Of a stretch of DNA of 64,000 nt, positions 35,101 through 45,300 are shown one piece after another. This DNA is from an uncultured Dokdonia sp. (GTDB taxonomy: Bacteria; Bacteroidota; Bacteroidia; Flavobacteriales; Flavobacteriaceae): positions 1 through 64,000 of the forward strand of contig NZ_CANLNH010000012.1 of NCBI RefSeq assembly GCF_947492535.1. Reading direction: 5' to 3'. The notes beneath the pieces are model-generated. The model had not been told where the DNA came from, ran no database searches, and worked only from the letters and a program-made list of their open reading frames with translations. Made by a program: the position numbers and the translations under genes. The first letter of the stretch is position 1. Each line of letters starts with the position of its first letter.

Positions 35101-36849
35101 ATGAAGAGACTATTACTCTTTTTTATTCTTAGCGCACAATACCTATTTGGACAGGTTGAATTTAGAAATGATGAGTCTGCACTCTTCAACCAAGAAACTG
35201 TATATGGTGTAAGCGTATTAGGTCCTAGTATTTCTTTCTTTGATTTTGATCAAGATGGATGGGATGATATCACGATACCTGCATCAAATTTACATGACTT
35301 TCAATTTTTCAAAAATGTAAATGGTAATTTTCAAGCTATAGATCTAGGAATAACAAGCAATGCTATTCAAGCGAGACATGCTATATGGGTAGATATAGAT
35401 AATGACGGAGATCATGATTTTTTTGCCACGAGTGACCTTGGATATTTATGGCTTTATAGAAACGATGGAGATAATACATTTGTTAATATAACTGACACAT
35501 CGGGATTACCTGATATTGATATTCCATACTGGGGCTCTTCTTGGGGAGACTACAACAATGATGGTATTTTAGATGTCTTTATAAGCATACGTGATGCTGA
35601 TCTATTACAAGGTAATTTATTGTATCAAGGGAATGGAGATGGCACATTTATAGACACCACAACAAGTGCCGGAATAGATCCAGCAGGATATATTACATTT
35701 TGCTCCTCTTTTTTTGATTATGATAATGATGGAGATCAAGATATTTACACCGCTAATGATAAATGTATCACGCCTAATACGCTGTATATGAATAATGGTG
35801 ATGGCACATTTACAGACGTAAGTATCGAAAGTGGTACAGATTTATATATGAGTGCAATGTCTACGACCATCGATGACTTTAATAATGATGGTTGGTTAGA
35901 TATTTATATAACTAATTTTTACCCGCCTTTTGAAGAAGATGTTACTGTAGGCAATGCCTATTTGCTTAATAATGGTGATGGTACATTCACCAATATAGCT
36001 TTAGAAAACGGAACTCGCTTTGACAGTATAGGATGGGGTGCGGTATGTATAGATGCGTTAAATAATACGTATAAAGATGTATATGTAAGTGGTAGTGTAA
36101 ATGGTGCAGACGGGAGACTTTCTTCAGCACTCTATCTTAACGATGGTCTAGGCAATTACACTATATCTACAAATACAGGCATTGAAGAAGATAGTTTTAT
36201 AAGTTATTCAAATGCAATAGGAGATATTCAGAACGATGGTCTACAGGACATTGTAGTCATTAATGCAGATAACGACCCCATTTCACTATGGAATAACACG
36301 TCTACTACAGATAATAATTGGTTAAAAATAACATTAGAAGGCACCACAAGTAATAAAATGGGGATTGGTTCAAAAATAAAGGTAGGTATAGAAGACAATG
36401 TATATTATGGATATACATTATGTGGAGAAGGATATATGAATCAGAATAGCAATGCAGAATTTTTTGGTCTGGGTGACGCAACAACCGTCGATTATATTGA
36501 AGTTACTTGGTTAAGCGGCATGATAGACCGTATTGAAGATATAGATGCTAATCAAACAATCAATATTATAGAAGGCTCCAATCCTTTAGATACTGAATCT
36601 TTTAATATCTCTAATTTTGATATCTACCCCAATCCTACATCAGATACTTTTAACATCACTTACAGTGGTAGTGAACAATCAATAAACATCTACATTATTG
36701 ATATACAAGGCAAAATTATAAAAGAAAAAAGATTTGAGACCACCAGTCAAGAAAAGTATATTGACGTTTCTGATGTCGTCCCTGGCATTTATTTCATGTC
36801 CGTTTTTGAAGGAGACAAAAAAACTGTTAGAAAAATAGTAGTTCAATAA
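35101..36849 (+). CDS. Secreted FG-GAP/ASPIC (CRTAC1-like) protein with type IX tail, copy A
   Basis: A 582-residue secreted protein. A signal peptide (LLLFFILSAQYLFGQ) is followed by a seven-bladed propeller of FG-GAP/VCBS repeats bearing calcium loops such as DFDQDGWDD, DIDNDGDHDFF and DYNNDGILDVF. The ASPIC/UnbV domain (GSKIKVGIEDNVYYGYTLCGEGY) follows. The C-terminal type IX secretion tail starts near DIYPNPTSDTFNIT and ends KKTVRKIVVQ. It is the first of two tandem copies; a third lies at 58649-60403. Likely a surface or released protein; ligand unknown. Confidence 0.9.
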   Translation: MKRLLLFFILSAQYLFGQVEFRNDESALFNQETVYGVSVLGPSISFFDFDQDGWDDITIPASNLHDFQFFKNVNGNFQAIDLGITSNAIQARHAIWVDIDNDGDHDFFATSDLGYLWLYRNDGDNTFVNITDTSGLPDIDIPYWGSSWGDYNNDGILDVFISIRDADLLQGNLLYQGNGDGTFIDTTTSAGIDPAGYITFCSSFFDYDNDGDQDIYTANDKCITPNTLYMNNGDGTFTDVSIESGTDLYMSAMSTTIDDFNNDGWLDIYITNFYPPFEEDVTVGNAYLLNNGDGTFTNIALENGTRFDSIGWGAVCIDALNNTYKDVYVSGSVNGADGRLSSALYLNDGLGNYTISTNTGIEEDSFISYSNAIGDIQNDGLQDIVVINADNDPISLWNNTSTTDNNWLKITLEGTTSNKMGIGSKIKVGIEDNVYYGYTLCGEGYMNQNSNAEFFGLGDATTVDYIEVTWLSGMIDRIEDIDANQTINIIEGSNPLDTESFNISNFDIYPNPTSDTFNITYSGSEQSINIYIIDIQGKIIKEKRFETTSQEKYIDVSDVVPGIYFMSVFEGDKKTVRKIVVQ

Positions 36850-36870
36850 ACTTTATACTTAGTAACCTTA

Positions 36871-36999
36871 ATGGCTATTTATGGTTGTAAAAATGACACT
36901 ATACATATAGTACTCAAAACTCATTTTAGGTACGATTCATTTAGAGATAATCAACTTGATATTATACAAAGTATCATCTCAGATTTAAAAAAAATTTAG
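36871..36999 (+). pseudogene. Remnant of the recQ 5' end between the two FG-GAP copies
   Basis: A 42-codon frame reads KNDTIHIVLKTHFRYDSFRD then NQLDIIQSIISD. Intact RecQ has EKDKLHTLLKTHFGYDHFRE then NQLDIIQDIIAG. It ends at a TAG formed where the conserved upstream block of copy B begins (tttagtactttgagatacta). It therefore marks the junction of a tandem duplication that originally carried the FG-GAP gene and the start of recQ. Confidence 0.85.
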
Positions 37000-37026
37000 T
37001 ACTTTGAGATACTAAATTGCTTTACT

Positions 37027-38781
37027 ATGAAGAGATTATTACTCTTTCTTATTCTTAGTGTACAATACCTATTTGGGCAGGTTGAATTTAGAAATGATGA
37101 ATCTGTACTCTTTGACCAAGAGACTATCTATGGCACAAGTGTACTAGGACCAAGTATTTCTTTCTTTGATTTCGACAAAGATGGATGGGACGATATCACA
37201 ATGCCTGCATCAGCGATTAATGATTTTCAGTTTTTTAAAAATGTAAATGGCAATTTTCAAGCTATAGATTTAGGGATAACAAGCAATAATATTCAAGCCA
37301 GAAATGCCATTTGGGTAGATATAGATAACGATGGAGATAACGATTTTTTTGCTACGAGCGATCTTGGGTACTTATGGCTTTATAGAAATGAAGGGAACAA
37401 TATATTTACCAATGTGACAAGTTCTTCAGGATTACCAGATACAGATACAAATATTCCTTATTGGGGATCGTCATGGGGAGATTATAATAATGATGGTTTT
37501 TTAGATCTTTTTATTAGTGTGCGAGATTTTGATCAAGAATATGGAAACCTTCTTTTTCGCAATAATGGAAACGGAACGTTTATAGACGTTACAGAAAGTG
37601 CAGGGATACCACTTCAAGGACAAATATCTTTTTGTTCAGCATTTTTTGATTATAACAACGATGGACATCAAGATATTTATATTGCAAATGACAAGGAGAT
37701 AAGCCCCAATTCCCTCTACAGGAATAATGGTAATGGAACATTCACCGATGTTAGTCTTGTATCTGGCACAAATCTGATTATGAGCGCAATGTCTACTACA
37801 ATAGACGACTACAATAATGATGGCTGGTTAGATATTTATGTAACTAATCTTTTTCCTCCATTTTTTGAGGATGCTACTGCTGGGAATGCATTTTTAGTAA
37901 ATAACGGCGATGGTACATTTACTAATATCGCCTTAGAAAACGGAACTCGTTTCGAGAGCATAGGGTGGGGAGCTGTTTTTCTAGATGCATTAAACAATAG
38001 TCACAAAGATTTATATGTAAGTGCTAGTGCTTCAGGAGAAACAGGAATTTTATCTTCTGCTCTATACTTAAATGATGGTCAAGGAATTTATAGTATATCT
38101 ACAAATACAGGTATCGAAGATGATCAGTTTATTAGCTATTCAAATGCAATAGGAGATATTCAGAACGATGGATTACAAGACATTGTAGTCATCAATGCAA
38201 ACAATGAACCTATATCTTTATGGAATAATACATCTACTACAGATAATAATTGGCTTAAAGTAACATTAGAAGGCACCACAAGTAATAAAATGGGGATTGG
38301 TTCAAAAATAAAAGTAGGTGTAGGAGACCATGTATATTATGGGTATACATTATGTGGAGAAGGATATATGAATCAGAATAGCAATGCAGAGTTTTTCGGT
38401 CTGGGTGACGCAACAACCGTCGATTATATCGAAGTCACTTGGTTAAGCGGCATGATAGATCATATTGAAAACATCGATAGCAATCAAACAATCAATATTA
38501 TTGAAGGGTCTCACCCTTTACGTCTTGATGAATTTACGATTAATGACATTACACTCTATCCAAACCCAGCAACAAATGCTATTCATTTTACACATCCAGA
38601 AAACCAACAAGAAATAGCTATTTCTATTATAGATATACAAGGAAAAGTGATTAAAAAACAACATTTTGACAGCACAATTCAGGAACAAACCATCAACATC
38701 TCTGACATCGCTAGCGGCATTTACTTTATATCCATAGACGATACACAAAAAACTGTTATCAAAAAAATTGTCATTTTATAA
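37027..38781 (+). CDS. Secreted FG-GAP/ASPIC (CRTAC1-like) protein with type IX tail, copy B
   Basis: A 584-residue paralogue of copy A with the same order: signal peptide, FG-GAP/VCBS propeller, ASPIC/UnbV domain, type IX tail (TLYPNPATNAIHFT to TVIKKIVIL). The sequence upstream of the start (tactttgagatactaaa) is also duplicated. Similarity to copy A is uneven. The ASPIC region is almost identical at the DNA level, while propeller segments and tails differ much more. The gene immediately precedes recQ, as the ancestral copy presumably did. Confidence 0.9.
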   Translation: MKRLLLFLILSVQYLFGQVEFRNDESVLFDQETIYGTSVLGPSISFFDFDKDGWDDITMPASAINDFQFFKNVNGNFQAIDLGITSNNIQARNAIWVDIDNDGDNDFFATSDLGYLWLYRNEGNNIFTNVTSSSGLPDTDTNIPYWGSSWGDYNNDGFLDLFISVRDFDQEYGNLLFRNNGNGTFIDVTESAGIPLQGQISFCSAFFDYNNDGHQDIYIANDKEISPNSLYRNNGNGTFTDVSLVSGTNLIMSAMSTTIDDYNNDGWLDIYVTNLFPPFFEDATAGNAFLVNNGDGTFTNIALENGTRFESIGWGAVFLDALNNSHKDLYVSASASGETGILSSALYLNDGQGIYSISTNTGIEDDQFISYSNAIGDIQNDGLQDIVVINANNEPISLWNNTSTTDNNWLKVTLEGTTSNKMGIGSKIKVGVGDHVYYGYTLCGEGYMNQNSNAEFFGLGDATTVDYIEVTWLSGMIDHIENIDSNQTINIIEGSHPLRLDEFTINDITLYPNPATNAIHFTHPENQQEIAISIIDIQGKVIKKQHFDSTIQEQTINISDIASGIYFISIDDTQKTVIKKIVIL

Positions 38782-38847
38782 AGACCCTATATTTATCTAT
38801 AGAATTATTCTAATTACATTACATATTTAGTAGCTTGCACTTTGACT

Positions 38848-40944
38848 ATGACTACAGAAAAAGACAAACTACATACGCTTCTTAAAACCCATTTTGGGTA
38901 TGATCACTTTCGTGAAAACCAACTCGACATCATTCAAGATATCATTGCAGGAAAAGACACACTAGTCATCATGCCAACGGGTGGAGGAAAATCCATGTGT
39001 TTTCAACTTCCTGCGCTTGCATTATCTGGAACAGCTCTTGTCATTTCACCACTTATCGCCCTTATGAAAGATCAGGTGGATGCCTTGAGAGCAAATGGCA
39101 TCAAAGCCGCATACTATAACAGCACACAAGCACCAGAAGAAATTGAAAAAGTAACGCAAGACTTAAAACAAGATCAACTCGATCTTATTTATGTAGCTCC
39201 AGAAAGTTTATCATTACTAGATGCATTATTACAAGAAGTTCAGATCAGTTTAATTGCCATAGATGAAGCCCATTGTATTTCATCTTGGGGACATGATTTT
39301 AGACCCGCCTACACACAATTAGGGTATCTTAAAAATAGATTTCCAAAAACCCCTTTAGTAGCACTTACAGCTACCGCAGATGTTTCAACACAAGACGATA
39401 TTGCAGAACAACTCTCAATACCACAAGCAAAGCGTTATGTAGCCTCTTTTGATAGACCCAATCTATTTTTGGATGTAAGACCTGGGCAAAAAAGAATACA
39501 ACAAATCCTTACTTTTTTAGATAGTCATCCTTTTGAAAGTGGTATCATTTATTGCTTGAGCAGAAAAAGTACAGAGCAGCTTGCACAAAAACTACAAGAT
39601 GCAAATCATACTGCAAAAGCATACCATGCTGGACTTGACGCACAAGAACGTGCAAAAATCCAAGAAGATTTCATCAATGACAAAACTCCAATTATTGTTG
39701 CAACTATTGCTTTTGGAATGGGTATTGACAAAAGTAATGTTCGCTGGGTGATTCATTATAATATGCCTAAAAACATCGAAGGCTATTATCAAGAAATAGG
39801 CCGTGCAGGTAGAGATAGCCTTCCATCGCACACCTTGCTTTTTTACAGTTATGCAGACACGATACAACTACGTAAGTTTATAGAAAACAGTGCCAATATT
39901 GAATACCAAACCGCAAAACTAGATCGCATGCAACAGTATGCAGAAGCCTTGAGCTGTCGTCGTAAAGTGCTGCTAAATTACTTTGGTGAATTTCTAGCAG
40001 AAGACTGTGGCAATTGTGATATCTGCAAAAACAACCCTGAATACTTTGACGGCACTATCATTGCGCAAAAAGTACTTTCTGGCGTCGTTCGATTAAAAGA
40101 ACAAGAAGCTTTAGGAATGGTGATAGATGTGCTTAGAGGTGCTCAAAATGCTTCCGTCTACGACAAAGGATATCAACATATCAAAACATTTGGTGCTGCT
40201 AAAAATATCGCTTGGAAAGATTTACAACAATACATTATTCAAATCATCAATCAGGGGTTATTAGAAATACGCTTTCGCGAAAGCGGACGACTCCTTCTCA
40301 CACCATTAGCTAAAAAGGTATTATTTGAAGGAGAGAAGGTACAACTAGCAAACCTCATCCAACCCATTGTTGAAATTGTTAAAGAACGAAAACCGAAAAA
40401 ACCAAAAGGCACTTTATTTGAAAAACTTCGTGAATTACGCAATGAGTTAGCACGTGACGAGAATGTACCTGCGTATATCATTTTTAGTGATGCCAGTCTT
40501 AAAGATATGGAAGATCAAGAGCCAACAACGGAGGCTGAATTCCTTCAAATAAGTGGTGTTGGACAAGCAAAATTAGAACGATATGCCGCCGATTTCCTCC
40601 ATGTAATTAAATCACATATTAAAAAACCAAAAAAAACCAAAGTTGGCAAAACACATGAGGAAACTCGCTCCTATATTGAAGAAGGACTCTCTATAGAAGA
40701 AATCGCAGAAGCCAGAAATCTTACCCTAGGGTCTATATTTAATCATGTTCTCAAATTACATGAAGGTGGTATGCATATCGATTTTGATCAGTTTATAACG
40801 ACACAAGAAATAGCACAAATCAAGAAAGCACAACATGAGGTTGAAGATGCTTCTAGTTTAAAATCGTACTTTACCTACTTTGAAGAGCAAGTGCCATATT
40901 GGAAAATAAAAATGGGATTGTATCTTATAGAAAAAGAGCAATAA
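38848..40944 (+). CDS. recQ: ATP-dependent DNA helicase RecQ
   Basis: A 698-residue 3'-5' helicase. Walker A is MPTGGGKSMCFQLP and the DEAH box is IDEAHCISSWGHDFRP. The zinc-binding RQC region uses CRRKVLLNYFGE and CGNCDICKNN. An HRDC domain (EFLQISGVGQAKLERYAADFL) and a C-terminal helix-turn-helix stretch (SIEEIAEARNLTLGSIFNHVLKL) follow. The track's TTG at 38842 adds two residues; ATG 38848 is preferred. The iterated palindrome encodes RFRES in the winged-helix part. A decayed copy of its first codons is at 36871. Confidence 0.96.
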   Translation: MTTEKDKLHTLLKTHFGYDHFRENQLDIIQDIIAGKDTLVIMPTGGGKSMCFQLPALALSGTALVISPLIALMKDQVDALRANGIKAAYYNSTQAPEEIEKVTQDLKQDQLDLIYVAPESLSLLDALLQEVQISLIAIDEAHCISSWGHDFRPAYTQLGYLKNRFPKTPLVALTATADVSTQDDIAEQLSIPQAKRYVASFDRPNLFLDVRPGQKRIQQILTFLDSHPFESGIIYCLSRKSTEQLAQKLQDANHTAKAYHAGLDAQERAKIQEDFINDKTPIIVATIAFGMGIDKSNVRWVIHYNMPKNIEGYYQEIGRAGRDSLPSHTLLFYSYADTIQLRKFIENSANIEYQTAKLDRMQQYAEALSCRRKVLLNYFGEFLAEDCGNCDICKNNPEYFDGTIIAQKVLSGVVRLKEQEALGMVIDVLRGAQNASVYDKGYQHIKTFGAAKNIAWKDLQQYIIQIINQGLLEIRFRESGRLLLTPLAKKVLFEGEKVQLANLIQPIVEIVKERKPKKPKGTLFEKLRELRNELARDENVPAYIIFSDASLKDMEDQEPTTEAEFLQISGVGQAKLERYAADFLHVIKSHIKKPKKTKVGKTHEETRSYIEEGLSIEEIAEARNLTLGSIFNHVLKLHEGGMHIDFDQFITTQEIAQIKKAQHEVEDASSLKSYFTYFEEQVPYWKIKMGLYLIEKEQ
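40271..40284. repeat. Iterated palindrome copy (inside recQ)
   Basis: Perfect GCTTTCGCGAAAGC, extended by one base each side except for the final C/G context. Read as Arg-Phe-Arg-Glu-Ser. Confidence 0.95.
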
Positions 40945-41081
40945 CTATATTAAAATCAATTATCTCAAAAAAATAAATAAAAAATATATCATAATTGTCG
41001 TCTGTAGTAACTTCTATTTTTTTAAAACTATATCCTAAAGACACATTTATTTATTTTTGAGTAATCATAATTTTTTAATTA

Positions 41082-41744
41082 TTGAAAACGCTAACTAAGT
41101 ATTGGTTTTTAGAAGAATTTAATCTCTTCAGAAAATTAGGCATTGTCACGATGATGTCCATTTGTGAAATTCTGGAAATGGATTATATTAATAAAGGTTC
41201 AGTTATTAACCTCCAAAGTGTAGACAAAAAATGTATTTTCTTCCTAAAAAAAGGGGTTGTAAAAATTGTAGACAAGAATACACATACGGTAAAATATGTG
41301 GCAAAACGCGGTAATATATTTGGAGAACTTTCCTTATATGATGAAGAAATGGCGTCTGAAGAAGTTGCATATGCACTTGAAGACTGTGTGATTTGTTATA
41401 TAGAATCAGAACGAATGGAAGCACTAATGCAAAAACACAAATCACTTAAAAATGGTGTTTTGAAGATATATGGCACACGTATAAAACGCTTAGAACGCAA
41501 ATTACACGATCTTTTATATAAGGATAGTCATGTAAGAATTAAAGAGTTTATAGCAGACTATGTAAGTGAGTTCGGGACTCCAAATGAAGAAGGAAATCTA
41601 GTGGCAAAAAACCTACTCACCCATAAAGATATTGCTGGACTTACCAATACATCACGACAAACGGTAAGTAATGTATTGAGTTCAATGCGTAAAGATGGAG
41701 ATATTCAATATGACACAAAATTTATTACTAAACTTGAAAAATAA
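41082..41744 (+). CDS. Crp/Fnr-family transcriptional regulator
   Basis: A 220-residue regulator with an N-terminal cyclic-nucleotide-binding-type fold (KKCIFFLKKGVVKIVDK, GNIFGELSLYDEE). A C-terminal Crp-type helix-turn-helix (LTHKDIAGLTNTSRQTVSNVLSSMRKDG) follows. The start appears to be TTG, as no ATG lies before the conserved region. No clustered cysteines of Fnr type are seen. It is on the same strand as the Rieske operon a few kilobases downstream and could control it, but this is untested. Confidence 0.88.
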   Translation: MKTLTKYWFLEEFNLFRKLGIVTMMSICEILEMDYINKGSVINLQSVDKKCIFFLKKGVVKIVDKNTHTVKYVAKRGNIFGELSLYDEEMASEEVAYALEDCVICYIESERMEALMQKHKSLKNGVLKIYGTRIKRLERKLHDLLYKDSHVRIKEFIADYVSEFGTPNEEGNLVAKNLLTHKDIAGLTNTSRQTVSNVLSSMRKDGDIQYDTKFITKLEK

Positions 41745-41860
41745 ATCATTCAGAAACACATAAGTAACACAGTACCTTATGATGATTTTGGGATATTTTT
41801 AAATTTTCATGAAAGGAATTTTAGAACACTTCGACAGATGCAACAACAACCGATCACATC

Positions 41861-42112
41861 ATGAAATCACTAAAAACACTAGCACATATGTGCTTTTTTG
41901 GATATATTCTCGTACTCTTAAGTGAATATATAACACAGCATTTATTATATACTTTAGGAAGTACTGACAATTATGAATTCTTTAGACTTGCATCTTTAGA
42001 TCACTTACAAAGTGTCATTTTATTTACTATCAGTAGTTTTTTATTTTATTTTATTAGACACAATCTCCTCTATAAAGCACATACACCAAATAAGCTATTA
42101 GTTAGTATATAA
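41861..42112 (+). CDS. Small hypothetical membrane protein
   Basis: An 83-residue protein with two hydrophobic segments (MCFFGYILVLLSEYI and HLQSVILFTISSFLFYFI). It starts 116 bases after the Crp-family gene and has no recognised family. The long gap that follows makes it likely to end its own transcript. Confidence 0.5.
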   Translation: MKSLKTLAHMCFFGYILVLLSEYITQHLLYTLGSTDNYEFFRLASLDHLQSVILFTISSFLFYFIRHNLLYKAHTPNKLLVSI

Positions 42113-42367
42113 CACCTTAAAAAGAAGCATCAAAACAAATTATAGTATCTTAATAGAATAAAATATAAAGTACCATTATTGGCCGAAAAGGCCCTAGATG
42201 TAAAACTATATATAAAAAATACATTTTGTTGATGATATTTTACCCCTAGCATCATCAATAATTAATATAACATTATTACAAATTCCGTATCGAAAGTAGT
42301 CCTATTATACTTTCGAAGGAAAGCTAGTTTTTAAAATCAACCAACATCAAACATAAACTCACTACTA
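42113..42367. other. Intergenic region before the three-domain outer-membrane gene
   Basis: About 255 AT-rich bases. A short hairpin GGCC-GAAAA-GGCC lies near 42181-42193 without a T-run. A second small hairpin surrounds CTTTCGAAGG near 42311. No promoter box is clear. Confidence 0.4.
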
Positions 42368-45300
42368 ATGAACTCTAAAAACCATATTTACAAAGTATTC
42401 TTTGTTCTTATACTTTGTATAACATCGTATTCGTATGGACAAGAAAAAGAAGTCTCTATATACATTACCGGAAACACAAATACAACAGAAGGAATAAATA
42501 CGTTACGCACTATTATTGAAGATGCACCTGAAGATTCTAAACTACTTTTATTAGGAAATGCAACTCCCGAAACTGGATTTAATGACAATGCAACTTCTAT
42601 AGTAGATGATCAACTTAATATTGTTTCTTCTTTAAAAAAGAATGTCATCTTTACATCTGGACATAATGAATGGGAATATAATGGTTACAAAGGAGTAAAG
42701 GCTTTTGAAAAGTACATCCAAAAAAACAGCGATGCTAAATTTTATCCAGACAAAGGATGCCCTATCAAAAAAACAAACCTTACTGATAATGCAATCCTTA
42801 TCACTATAGACTCTCAATGGTATCTTGAAGATTGGGACAAACAGACCTATCTCAATGAAGATTGCGATATCAAAAATAGAAATGATTTCTTTTTAGAGTT
42901 TGAAAGCATCTTAAAAAAAGCGCAAACTAAGACAAAAATCATTGCCATTCATCACCCTATGTTATCCTTATCTAAAACGAGTTTTTTTGCAAGAACGGGA
43001 GGGTTTTCTCAGGAAGATTTTCAACATACACAATATAGAAGCTTACGTAATAGACTTCTCACCATAGCACAAGAAAACGAAAAAATAGTATTTGTATCAG
43101 GTAGTGACAAGAATCTACAATACATAAATGATTTTGGAGTTCCACAAATTATAAGTGGAGCAGCTGGTGATACGAAAGGAGTACAAAAAGCAGCTAAAGG
43201 AAGTAATGATTTCACTTCAAGTGAAAAAGGATACGCACGTCTTGATATACATTCGGATGGTAGCTTATCTGTACATTTCAAAAATAAAAATAGCGTACTA
43301 TTTACGACAACACTTTTTGAAGATACAAAACAGACAAACACTATCTCTTTCGAACCTAAAGACTCCTACCCAGAAACCAAAAAATCTGCTGTGTATGCTA
43401 GTGAAGAAACTGAGAAAAGCAAACTCTACAAAGGGCTTTGGGGAAAACGCTATCGCGAATTTTATAGTAAAGAAGTTGAAGCTCCCGTTGCATTTATAGA
43501 CACCCTACTAGGAGGACTTACTCCTGTAAGACGCGGTGGTGGACACCAATCTAAATCACTACGACTAGAAGACAAGGATGGTAAGCAATATGTGATGCGT
43601 GCCTTACGTAAAAGTGCCACCAAGTTCTTACAAGCAACTGCTTTTAAAGAAACCTATGTAGAAGAAGAGCTTGAAGGCAGTTTTGCAGATCGTTTTGTGT
43701 TAGATTTTTATACCGCAGCACACCCGTACACTGCTACAACAATAGGAGATTTGGCAGATGCTGCAAAGGTATATCATACCAATCCTAATTTATATTACAT
43801 TCCTAAACAAGAAGCTTTAGGAGAATACAATGATGAATATGGTGACGAATTATATTTACTAGAAGAACGTGTAGAATCTGGACATAAAGATGCCAAAAGC
43901 TTTGGATATCCTGAAGATATTGTAAGTACGGCAGACGTACTTCAAGAAATTCATAAAAATGGCAAATCTGCTGTAGATGAGCCTTCTTATATCAGAGCCC
44001 GTTTATTTGATATGCTTATTGGAGATTGGGATCGACATGAAGATCAATGGAGATGGGCCGTATATAAAGAAAATGGCAAAAAAATATACAAACCTATTCC
44101 TAGAGATAGAGATCAAGCCTTCTCTGTATTTGATGGAAGTATTTTTGGATTTTTACGTGTAGCAGTACCTGCTTTACGAATGATGCAATCTTTTGACGAC
44201 GAACTCAAAAGTCCAAGATGGTTTAGCTTTGAACCCTACCCTTTAGACGAATCATTTATTAATACATCAGATTGGGCAGCTTGGGAAAAAGAAGCTAAAT
44301 ATATTCAAGATAACGTTACAGACGATGTCATTGCAAAAGCCTTTGAAAATCTACCTGAAGAAATGAAGGGAGAAACTATAGAAGAAATCAAATCAAAATT
44401 AAAAGGAAGACGTGGCAATATCTTAACTATTGCAAAATCATATTTTGACTATGTAAATAAGCATGCTGTATTAATTGGAACTCAAAAAAGTGATGTTTTT
44501 AATATAGAAAGACTTCCTAATGGGCAAACACGCGTGGAGATTATGCGTAAAGACAACGGTCTTTTTGAACGAACCTATAATGCATCAGAAACAAAAGAAA
44601 TTTGGATATACGGTCTCGAAGGGAAAGACACATTTAATGTTACAGGAGAAGGAAATGATCTTATTAAGATTAAAGTAATCGGTGGTAAGAAAAATGACAC
44701 CTATGATTTTAAAAACACTAAAAAGGTTAAGATATACGATTATAAAAATAAAGAGAATACTATCGTTAATAAACGATCAAAAAAATGGCTAGTAGATGAT
44801 TATGAAATCAATAATTATGATTACAAAAAAAGAAAAGAAAACGTAAATCAATTCCTGCCTATTATTGGAGCTAATCCTGATGACGGTCTTAGAATAGGGT
44901 TTACAAATACATTTACCACGCATGGTTTACAAAGCAATCCGTTTACAACAAAACACATTATAGCTGCTTCTTTTTATTCAGGAAACTCAGGGTATGACGT
45001 GAGTTATCAAGGAGAATTTGCAAACATATTTCACAATTGGAACTTTGGTATCCAATTTAAATACAACAGTCCTAATTTTGCTCAAAATTTCTTTGGATTT
45101 GGTAATGACACAACATATGATAGAGACGAAGTAGAGTTAGATTTTAACCGGGTACGTATACGTCAATTACGAGGTGCTGTATCTTTAATAAGAAGAGGAA
45201 ACAATGGAGGATACTTCGAAATCAAACCCCTCATAGAATCTTTTGAAGTAGAAAACACCGCAGAGCGTTTTATTGTTACAGAAAATATAGGAGGTGTAAA

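Noticed and set aside
42181-42193. GGCCGAAAAGGCC hairpin as a terminator
   Set aside because: The stem is only four base pairs and no T-run follows.
43155-43499. 114-residue plus-strand ORF in another frame of the three-domain outer-membrane gene
   Set aside because: Overlaps a conserved coding frame and is lysine-rich shadow translation.
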